Part shown: piece after piece, positions 7,958 through 14,040 of the stretch
Position numbering within the stretch: the first letter of the stretch is position 1
Layout: every line of letters starts with the position of its first letter
DNA from: Candidatus Avelusimicrobium faecicola
GTDB lineage: Bacteria; Elusimicrobiota; Elusimicrobia; Elusimicrobiales; Elusimicrobiaceae
Direction: 5' to 3'
Length of the DNA stretch: 27,000 nt
Assembly: GCA_900540405.1 (NCBI GenBank)
Contig: UQFW01000012.1
Span: forward strand, 1-27,000
Translations under genes and position numbers: made by a program
Notes under the pieces: model-generated
What the model was told of the DNA's origin: nothing
Databases searched by the model: none
What the model saw: the letters and a program-made list of their open reading frames with translations, nothing else

Positions 7958-9359
7958 TCAAATTTCTGCCTTGCTGGCGGCGTGTGTGCTGGCCGGCGGG
8001 TGCATGATGGGCCCCAATTACCGCAAACCGTTGGTGGATTTGCCGGAAGAAACCGCTTCCGCCGATTACAGCGTGTTTACCACGGTAAAATGGTGGGAAG
8101 CCTTTAATGACCCCATCTTAAACCAAATGGAAGAAGAAGCCTTGCAATATAACAAGGACCTTCGCCTTGCCATGGCCCGCGTGGACGAAGCCCGCGCCAA
8201 TGTGGGTGTAGCGGTGGCAGACCAACTGCCCGGTTTAAGTGTGGCGGGTGAAACGGGCCGCGCCGGAAATGCGCGCGGCTCCGGGCAAACCCAAAGTACG
8301 GCCGGTGCGGTGGTATCCTTTGAGTTGGACTTGTGGGGCAAATACCGCCGTTTGAGCGAAGCGGCCCGGGCCCAGTTGCTCGCCAGTGAGGCCAACCGCG
8401 ATAACGTGCGTTTGGCGCTTACGGCCAACGTGGCGCGCGGCTATTTTTCCTTGCGTGCATTGGATGAACAGCTGAATATTGCCACCCGCACGTTGCAAAC
8501 CCGGCAGGAAAGCGTGCGCGTGTACCAAAGCCGTTATGAAAACGGCTACTGCACGGAAGTTGATTTGCGCCGCATTGAAGCCAGTATGGCCAGTGTGCAG
8601 GCCCAACAACAGGAATTGAAACTTTCCATAGAAAAAGCCGAAACGGCGCTGACCGTACTTTTGGGCCGCAGCCCCCGCGCCATGGTGCAAGACGGCGTGG
8701 AACGCGGGCAAAGTTTAGCCGCCATGACGTTAGTGCCGGACGTGCCGGAAGGGTTGCCTTCCGACTTGTTGGCCCGCCGGCCGGATGTGCGCCAGGCGGA
8801 AGGGCAATTAATGGCGGCCAATGCCAATATCGGCGCGGCGCGGGCGGCGTATTTCCCGTCTATTCCGCTGACGGCCTCGGCCGGATATGCCAGCGCGGCG
8901 CTCAACCAGTTGTTTACGGGCGGCCAGCAAGGCGTATGGGCGCTTACCGCTAAAGTGACCGGGCCTATTTTTGCGGGCGGCAAAATCCGCTCCCAAAACA
9001 AGGCGGTAAAAGCCAAATATGTGCAAATGTTGGCTACTTATGAAAAAACCGTCCAAGGGGCTTTTAAGGAAGCGTTAGACGCAATTGCCGCCAATAAAAT
9101 CAACCGGGATGTGTTTGATTCTTACCAACAGCAAACCCGGGCCATGCGCCGCAGTTATGATTTAACTAAAAAGCAGGAAGAAGCGGGCCTGATTGACGTG
9201 ACGGATTTGCTGAATGTGGAAAGCACTTTGCTCTCTGCCGAAATGAGCGAATCTTCCGCCCGGCTGAGCGAGCTTAATTCCGTCGTCACCTTATGCCAGG
9301 CATTAGGCGGCGGGTGGAACCAGAACGACGGTTTTTCTGCCCAAGAAAAAACCAAATAA
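7947..9359 (+). CDS. RND efflux outer-membrane channel lipoprotein (OprM/NodT family)
   Basis: Outer-membrane exit duct of the tripartite pump. 470 residues; the signal peptide ends in the lipobox L-A-G-G-C with C19 lipidated, followed by M-G-P-N-Y-R-K-P, the family start. It contains two TolC-like repeats: long heptad-rich helices, the F-E-L-D-L-W-G-K-Y-R-R motif near 130, L-L-A-R-R-P-D-V-R-Q-A-E near 275, and G-P-I-F-A-G-G-K-I near 345. The ribosome site GAGGAGG lies inside the end of the pump gene, and the two frames overlap by 11 bases. A strong hairpin terminator follows the stop, so this is the last gene of the operon. Confidence 0.94.
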   Translation: MKFNQISALLAACVLAGGCMMGPNYRKPLVDLPEETASADYSVFTTVKWWEAFNDPILNQMEEEALQYNKDLRLAMARVDEARANVGVAVADQLPGLSVAGETGRAGNARGSGQTQSTAGAVVSFELDLWGKYRRLSEAARAQLLASEANRDNVRLALTANVARGYFSLRALDEQLNIATRTLQTRQESVRVYQSRYENGYCTEVDLRRIEASMASVQAQQQELKLSIEKAETALTVLLGRSPRAMVQDGVERGQSLAAMTLVPDVPEGLPSDLLARRPDVRQAEGQLMAANANIGAARAAYFPSIPLTASAGYASAALNQLFTGGQQGVWALTAKVTGPIFAGGKIRSQNKAVKAKYVQMLATYEKTVQGAFKEALDAIAANKINRDVFDSYQQQTRAMRRSYDLTKKQEEAGLIDVTDLLNVESTLLSAEMSESSARLSELNSVVTLCQALGGGWNQNDGFSAQEKTK

Positions 9360-9379
9360 ACTTGTTTTTAGTTTACCGG

Positions 9380-9410
9380 CCCGGGGTGTTTCAAACGCCC
9401 CGGGTTTTTT
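9380..9410 (+). terminator. Rho-independent terminator of the RND operon
   Basis: CCCGGGG at 9380-9386 pairs with CCCCGGG at 9398-9404, with extra pairs toward the loop, followed by six T residues at 9405-9410. It lies 20 bases after the channel gene stop and before the purB promoter. Confidence 0.9.
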
Positions 9411-9434
9411 ATTGCCTGGAGCGGGTGCGTTATT

Positions 9435-9443
9435 TGCTACAAT
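9435..9443 (+). promoter_or_regulatory. Extended -10 promoter giving a predicted leaderless purB transcript
   Basis: TGCTACAAT with the last T at 9443, exactly seven bases before the A of the purB ATG at 9450. There is no ribosome site in the ten bases before the ATG (ACCAAT only). No good -35 is seen; TTGCCT at 9412-9417 would need a 20-base spacer. Confidence 0.52.
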
Positions 9444-9449
9444 ACCAAT

Positions 9450-10838
9450 ATGCAGAGCCCTATTCTTTGCCCGCTGGACGGGCGCTATGCTTCCACGGTT
9501 AAGCCTTTGGCCCTTTGCATGGGCGAGGCGGCCCTAACGCGCGCCCGCGTGCGTGCGGAGTGCATTTGGTTGGAAGTTTTATCCGGGCTGAATTTGCCGG
9601 GTTTAGCGCCGCTTTCCGCGCCGGAAAAACAACAGTTGGCGCGTTTGGCGGAGCTGACGGAACAAGATTTGCAGGCTATCCGCGCGTATGAGCAAACGGG
9701 GCGCAACGGCATTAAAGCCACCCGCCACGACGTAAAAGCCATAGAATATTTTTTGAAAGAAAAACTGGCGGCTACCCCCTTGAAAAACCGCGCGGAGTGG
9801 CTCCACTTTGCGCTGACGAGCGAAGACATTAACAGCGCCGCTTACGCCGTTTTGTTGGCGGACGGCCTGGAGCGGGTTTTACTGCCCGCGTTGGAAAATT
9901 TGCGCCGCCGGTTAGCGGCTTTGGCGCGGCGGGAAGCCGCGGCCCCTTTGTTGGCGCGTACGCACGGCCAAGCGGCCGTTCCCACTACGTTCGGTAAAGA
10001 AGTGCGCGTGTTTGAAAGCCGCCTTTCGGAACAATTAAATCAATTAAAAAAACGGCAAATATCGTTTAAGTTCAGCGGAGCCGTGGGCAATTACAACGCC
10101 CATTATGCGGCCTTTAGCCAAATAAATTGGCCGCGCGTTTCCGCCCGGGTGGCCGCCGCCTTAAACCGCGGGCGCAAAATTAAATTGTATTTAAGCCCGC
10201 TTTCTACCCAAATAGATAACCGGGATTCTTATGCGGAGCTGTTTGATAACCTGCGCCGGATTCACCTTATTTTACTGGGCCTGTGCCAGGATTTTTGGCG
10301 CTACATCAGCGACGGCCTTTTGCGACAAAAAGCCGTAGCGGGCGAGGTGGGGTCTTCCACCATGCCGCAAAAAATTAATCCCATTCATTTTGAAAATGCC
10401 GAGGGTAATTTGCAGTTATCGGACGCGCTTTTTACGTTTTTTTCCGCCAAGTTGCCGCTTTCCCGCTTACAGCGGGATTTGTCCGATTCCACCGTTCTGC
10501 GTAATATGGGCGTAGCGTTCGGTTATGCGTTGGTGGCGTATACCTCTTTGGCGGAGGGGTTGGAAAGAGTATCTTTCAACCGGGCATTGGCTAAAGCGCA
10601 GTTGGCCCGACACCCGGAAGTATTGGCGGAGGGCATCCAAACCATTTTGCGCGCGGCGGGGCAGGAAAAACCGTATGAGCAATTAAAAGCGCTTACCCGC
10701 GGGCGCGCCATTACGCAGGAAGATTTGCAGGTATTTATAGAAAATTTACAAGTAGAACCCGTGATTAAAAATAAACTGCGGGCGCTGAACGTATTTAATT
10801 ATACGGGGCTGGCCGTGCAACGGGCAAGGGGGAAATAA
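9450..10838 (+). CDS. purB: Adenylosuccinate lyase
   Basis: Cleaves adenylosuccinate to AMP and fumarate, and SAICAR to AICAR plus fumarate, in purine synthesis. 462 residues, the length of the E. coli-type PurB (about 456). The fumarase/aspartase superfamily signature S302-S-T-M-P-Q-K-I-N310-P is intact, with the catalytic serine in this mobile loop. Other typical pieces are L-T-S-E-D-I-N near 125, A-R-T-H-G-Q-A-A-V-P-T near 170 and G-A-V-G-N-Y-N-A-H near 210. The start M-Q-S-P-I-L-C-P-L-D-G-R-Y also fits the E. coli type. PurA follows after two bases, so both AMP-forming steps are made from one message. The start has no ribosome site and is predicted to be leaderless. Confidence 0.95.
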   Translation: MQSPILCPLDGRYASTVKPLALCMGEAALTRARVRAECIWLEVLSGLNLPGLAPLSAPEKQQLARLAELTEQDLQAIRAYEQTGRNGIKATRHDVKAIEYFLKEKLAATPLKNRAEWLHFALTSEDINSAAYAVLLADGLERVLLPALENLRRRLAALARREAAAPLLARTHGQAAVPTTFGKEVRVFESRLSEQLNQLKKRQISFKFSGAVGNYNAHYAAFSQINWPRVSARVAAALNRGRKIKLYLSPLSTQIDNRDSYAELFDNLRRIHLILLGLCQDFWRYISDGLLRQKAVAGEVGSSTMPQKINPIHFENAEGNLQLSDALFTFFSAKLPLSRLQRDLSDSTVLRNMGVAFGYALVAYTSLAEGLERVSFNRALAKAQLARHPEVLAEGIQTILRAAGQEKPYEQLKALTRGRAITQEDLQVFIENLQVEPVIKNKLRALNVFNYTGLAVQRARGK

Positions 10839-10840
10839 GC

Positions 10841-11857
10841 ATGATAGATATTGTATGCGGCGGGCAAGCCGGAGATGAAGGAAAGGGGAAAATTTCGGCC
10901 TATTTGTCGTATAAAGGCTCTTACGCCTATTGTGTGCGCGTGGGCGGCCCGAATGCCGGGCATACCGTGGTGCAAAACGGCACTTCTTACACGTTAAAAA
11001 ATATACCGTCCGGTTTCTTAAATCCGGCCACCAAATTAGTGTTGGGGGCCGGGGCCTATACCAAAACGGAGTGGTTATTAAAAGAGTTGGAAGTGACCGG
11101 CACGGCGGAGCGGTTGATTATTGACCCGCATGCCGTGTTAATTACCGAGGAAGAAACCGCCCGGGAGCGGGGAGCCGCACACTTTATGAGCCATATTGGC
11201 AGTGTGGGCACCGGGCTGGGGCAGGCGGTGAAAGACCGCATTGAACGGCGCAACGTAAAATTTGCCAAAGACGAACCGCTGTTAAAAGAGTTCATCCAAG
11301 ACGTGCCGGAACTGCTCAACAAAGCCTTGGACCGCGGGGAAGATATCCTGCTGGAAGGCACCCAGGGGATTAAACTTTCTTTATTGCATGGGGAATATCC
11401 GTTCGTCACGTCGCGCGATACCACGGCCGCTACTTTTTTGGGCGAAGCCGGGTTAGGCCCCAAGAGCGTGCGGGATGTGTATGTAGTGTTTAAGCCGTAT
11501 ATCACCCGCGTGGGCCCCGGGCCGCTAGCGCATGAAATGACCGACGAAAAAGAGCTGGAAATTTACCATACCAAAGGGCACGAAATTGGCAGTGTTTCCA
11601 AGCGGTTGCGGCGTATCGGCGCGTTTGAAAAAACGTCCGCTTCCCGCGCGATTATGATTAACAACTGCACCAAAATTGCCATTACGCATATAGATATGTT
11701 TGCCGGGAATGACCGCGTAAAAAAGTACGAAGATTTCACCCCCCAGGCCAAGGCATTTTTGGAAGATTTGAAAGCGCTGTCCCGCGAGGTTTACCCGCAC
11801 CCGGAAATTGCCCTTATTTCCACCGGGCCGGATATGGAAGATACTTTAGTGTTGTAA
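10841..11857 (+). CDS. purA: Adenylosuccinate synthetase, compact archaeal-like form
   Basis: Joins IMP and aspartate using GTP to give adenylosuccinate, the substrate of the adjacent PurB. The N terminus G-G-Q-A-G-D12-E-G-K-G-K carries the catalytic aspartate and phosphate loop (Q-W is replaced by Q-A), and G-P-N-A-G-H41-T-V carries the catalytic histidine; both match E. coli PurA positions 13 and 41. Also visible are G-S-V-G-T-G-L-G-Q near 127, E-G-T-Q-G-I-K-L-S-L-L-H-G, and T-S-R-D-T-T. The protein is only 338 residues against about 430 in most bacteria; this is the length of the short archaeal enzymes (e.g. Pyrococcus). Conserved ends show it is not truncated at either terminus, so internal segments are missing. 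Ribosome site AAGGGGG; only 2 bases separate it from purB. Confidence 0.93.
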   Translation: MIDIVCGGQAGDEGKGKISAYLSYKGSYAYCVRVGGPNAGHTVVQNGTSYTLKNIPSGFLNPATKLVLGAGAYTKTEWLLKELEVTGTAERLIIDPHAVLITEEETARERGAAHFMSHIGSVGTGLGQAVKDRIERRNVKFAKDEPLLKEFIQDVPELLNKALDRGEDILLEGTQGIKLSLLHGEYPFVTSRDTTAATFLGEAGLGPKSVRDVYVVFKPYITRVGPGPLAHEMTDEKELEIYHTKGHEIGSVSKRLRRIGAFEKTSASRAIMINNCTKIAITHIDMFAGNDRVKKYEDFTPQAKAFLEDLKALSREVYPHPEIALISTGPDMEDTLVL

Positions 11858-11865
11858 AGGATAAG

Positions 11866-11890
11866 GCCGGGGCCGCAAGCTCCGGCTTTT
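11866..11890 (+). terminator. Terminator after purBA
   Basis: GCCGGGGC (11866-11873) pairs with GCTCCGGC (11879-11886) with one G-T wobble, a five-base loop CGCAA, and TTTTATTTT following. It begins 9 bases after the purA stop. Confidence 0.8.
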
Positions 11891-11909
11891 ATTTTCGGCC
11901 GGGCGGGCG

Positions 11910-11938
11910 TTGAAAAATTTTCGCGCGAAAGTTATAAT
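11910..11938 (+). promoter_or_regulatory. Sigma-70-like promoter of the HAD phosphatase gene
   Basis: TTGAAA at 11910-11915 and a perfect TATAAT at 11933-11938 are separated by exactly 17 bases, about 30 bases before the ATG at 11969. It follows the purBA terminator, so the HAD gene is an independent unit. Confidence 0.75.
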
Positions 11939-11968
11939 AAAAACAGCAGGGGTTTTAGGGGGAATTTT

Positions 11969-12568
11969 ATGAAAAATATTGTGTTTGATTTGGGCGGCGT
12001 GCTGATTGATTGGAACCCGCGGTATTTATACCGTAAAATTTTTTCTTCCACGGAAGAAATGGATTGGTTCTTAAACCATATTTGTACGAGTGAATGGAAC
12101 TCCCGGCAGGATGCGGGGCGGCCGTTTGCGGTAGGGCAGGCGGAATTAAAGGCCAAATATCCGCGTTATTCGGCCCAAATTGATGATTATTTTTTGCGGT
12201 GGGAAGAAATGCTGGGCGGGCTTATTAAAGGCTCGGTGGAAATCTTAAAAGAATTGTACGATAAAGGCTACCGCCTGTATGCGCTTTCCAACTGGTCGGC
12301 CGAAACACTGCCGTTGGCGCAAGAGCGGTATAATTTTTTCCCATTATTTAGTGGTATGGTTATTTCCGGGCAGGAAAAAACCATCAAGCCGGACCCCGGT
12401 TTGTATAAAATTTTACTCTCCCGCTACCAACTGGACCCGGCCGAAACTTTGTTTATAGACGACCATTCCGAAAACACCATCGCCGCCGCCAAACTGGGTA
12501 TGAAAACGATAGATTTTGTTTCCCCGCTCCAGTTGCGCGAAGAACTGACCAAACGCGGCATTTTATAA
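11969..12568 (+). CDS. HAD-superfamily phosphatase (YihX-like)
   Basis: Small cytoplasmic hydrolase of the haloacid dehalogenase superfamily, 199 residues. Motif I is F-D7-L-G-G-V-L-I-D with nucleophile D7; motif II is the S in L-S-N-W-S near 108; motif III is the lysine in K-P-D-P-G-L-Y near 133; motif IV is F-I-D-D-H-S-E-N near 155. The helical cap between motifs I and II has the F/W-rich pattern of subfamily IA enzymes like E. coli YihX, a sugar-1-phosphate phosphatase. Substrate not determinable from sequence. Ribosome site AGGGGGA lies 7 bases before the ATG. It has its own promoter and a shared hairpin terminator with the convergent CNNM gene. Confidence 0.88.
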   Translation: MKNIVFDLGGVLIDWNPRYLYRKIFSSTEEMDWFLNHICTSEWNSRQDAGRPFAVGQAELKAKYPRYSAQIDDYFLRWEEMLGGLIKGSVEILKELYDKGYRLYALSNWSAETLPLAQERYNFFPLFSGMVISGQEKTIKPDPGLYKILLSRYQLDPAETLFIDDHSENTIAAAKLGMKTIDFVSPLQLREELTKRGIL

Positions 12569-12581
12569 AACCCGTACACAT

Positions 12582-12613
12582 AAAAAGGCCCCGGTTTTTG
12601 CCCGGGGCTTTTT
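12582..12613. terminator. Bidirectional terminator between HAD and CNNM genes
   Basis: GCCCCGG at 12588-12594 pairs with CCGGGGC at 12602-12608. Five A residues precede it (12582-12586) and five T residues follow (12609-12613), so it can end transcription of both convergent genes. Confidence 0.88.
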
Positions 12614-12628
12614 GCGTAAGGTATGCGG

Positions 12629-13927
12629 CTAAACGGTTGGCGCTTTGGTGATGACGGTTTCCATAACGCGGTGGCGGCGGAATTTGCGCGGCGTCACGCA
12701 TAGGCCGTCTGTTGTAATTTTATCTTCTTTTTGTATGGGGCGGCCTAACTTTTGCTCCGTCCATTTTTCTACGGAAATTTTAGCCAACTGCCCCGGCACC
12801 GGCATATTGAGCGCACTGTAAACATCGGCCATATTGGCGGCGGCGCTGGCAATTACGCCGTTGCCGAACGGGCGGATATAGGCGGTAAAAAAATCGTATT
12901 CGTCTTCAATTTCGCCCACCATTTCTTCAAAAATATCTTCCAGGGTAAGAATCCCGGTAATTTGGTTTTTATCCGTCACCAAACAAATATGTTGGTGGGT
13001 TTTAATCAGTTTTTCAAGCGCGGTGGAAATAAGCGTATCGGCCGATAAGCTGATGATGGGCCGCACAATGGAACGCGCACTGGTGGGTTGCCCGGCAGAT
13101 ACTTTGGTAGCTTGGAAAATATCCTTAAAATTAAGATACCCGATAATGCTTTGCACGTTATTGGGGTCTTCGCACACGGGGAAGCGGGTGTGCATATCCA
13201 TGTGTGCTTTTATGTAAGTATCGGCAATAGAATCGTTAGCATACAAAATATATACTTGTTCCAAAGGTACTTGTATTTCGCGTATACTGCGTATGCAAAA
13301 CAGCGCACTGGACATTACTATTTTTTCCTCCGCCTTGCCGAACAAGCGCGAGGACGAAGCAATAGCTACCGCGGTGCGTAAATCGGCAATGGCCGCTTTT
13401 TGGGCTTCGCGCGGGTCTTGTTCTTGTTGGAAAGATTTTTTCGTAAAAAATTTTACAATCGCTTCCATAATGCGCACAATGGGGAACAACACCGCATACA
13501 TCACGCGCATAGCGGGGGAAAGTTGAAGCACCACCCATTCTTTATTTTTAATGGCAAAGGTTTTGGGGGTCAGCTCCGCAAACACAATGGTAATAAAACT
13601 AAGCGGCAACACGACAAACGCCATGGATAATAGGTTCGCCAGGCGTTTGGGCAGGGCGAACCACTCCTGCAATTTGGGGGCGAAGGCTTCGTCTGCACTG
13701 GCCCCGCCGCAGGCCGCCGCAATCGCGCCCACCAGCGTAATGCCGATTTGCACCACGGCCAAACTGCCCTCCATGTGGTCTTTCATAAACAGGGCGGAAT
13801 CGGCCCCGGCTTTTTTTTCTTGCGCTAAAATGGAAAGTTTCGTGCGCGAAACGGACGCTAACGCCATTTCATACGCGGCTAACAGCGCGTTTAAGGCTAA
13901 CATTAAAAGAATAATCAGTATCGTCAT
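12629..13927 (-). CDS. CNNM/HlyC-CorC-type membrane protein (DUF21 + CBS pair + CorC domain)
   Basis: Predicted inner-membrane cation (Mg/Co) transporter or regulator of the CNNM/CorC family, 432 residues. Residues 1-160 form the DUF21 membrane domain: a first segment at 2-22, further segments at about 58-75 and 98-118, the conserved F-A-E-L-T-P-K-T-F at 116-124, and a segment at 135-160. A CBS-domain pair spans about 205-340 (L-I-S-T-A-L-E-K-L, T-G-I-L-T-L-E-D-I-F-E-E-M-V-G-E-I-E-D-E is the classic end of CBS2). A small C-terminal CorC/HlyC domain follows, ending near 420. The ATG at 13927 has no ribosome site and sits at the predicted transcript start. It is divergent from the copper operon with 113 bases between. 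Older annotation as hemolysin should not be taken literally. Confidence 0.9.
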   Translation of the reverse strand: MTILIILLMLALNALLAAYEMALASVSRTKLSILAQEKKAGADSALFMKDHMEGSLAVVQIGITLVGAIAAACGGASADEAFAPKLQEWFALPKRLANLLSMAFVVLPLSFITIVFAELTPKTFAIKNKEWVVLQLSPAMRVMYAVLFPIVRIMEAIVKFFTKKSFQQEQDPREAQKAAIADLRTAVAIASSSRLFGKAEEKIVMSSALFCIRSIREIQVPLEQVYILYANDSIADTYIKAHMDMHTRFPVCEDPNNVQSIIGYLNFKDIFQATKVSAGQPTSARSIVRPIISLSADTLISTALEKLIKTHQHICLVTDKNQITGILTLEDIFEEMVGEIEDEYDFFTAYIRPFGNGVIASAAANMADVYSALNMPVPGQLAKISVEKWTEQKLGRPIQKEDKITTDGLCVTPRKFRRHRVMETVITKAPTV

Positions 13928-13933
13928 ACTTAT

Positions 13934-13962
13934 AGTCTAGCAAAAAGGGTTTTGCTGTACAA
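13934..13962 (-). promoter_or_regulatory. Promoter of the CNNM gene, predicted leaderless start
   Basis: On the minus strand TTGTAC (13962-13957) lies 17 bases before TAGACT (13939-13934), itself part of the extended -10 TGCTAGACT. The last T (13934) is seven bases before the A of the ATG at 13927. No ribosome-binding sequence is present. Confidence 0.5.
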
Positions 13963-13980
13963 AATAAGCTCTTAACCCGG

Positions 13981-14008
13981 TTGACCGGCGGCGCAGATAA
14001 ATTATACA
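13981..14008 (+). promoter_or_regulatory. Promoter of the copper operon
   Basis: TTGACC at 13981-13986 and TATACA at 14003-14008 with a 16-base spacer. Transcription would begin near 14015, immediately before the GC palindrome. This explains why the in-frame extension upstream of 14041 is not coding. Confidence 0.55.
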
Positions 14009-14019
14009 GTATATACTAC

Positions 14020-14033
14020 ACCCCCCGGGGGGT
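14020..14033 (+). promoter_or_regulatory. Probable CsoR operator overlapping the copA ribosome-binding site
   Basis: A perfect 14-base palindrome ACCCCCCGGGGGGT, flanked by AT-rich bases (TACTAC to the left, ATTAAC to the right). CsoR-family repressors bind G/C-tract pseudo-palindromes of this kind in front of copper genes, and csoR is encoded in this operon. The right half, GGGGGG at 14027-14032, lies 8 bases before the copA ATG and also serves as its ribosome-binding site. Confidence 0.65.
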
Positions 14034-14040
14034 ATTAACT

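Noticed and set aside
13981..14040. Twenty-codon N-terminal extension of CopA
   Set aside because: It covers the TTGACC/TATACA promoter and the GC palindrome; the ATG at 14041 has the ribosome site and begins the HMA domain normally.
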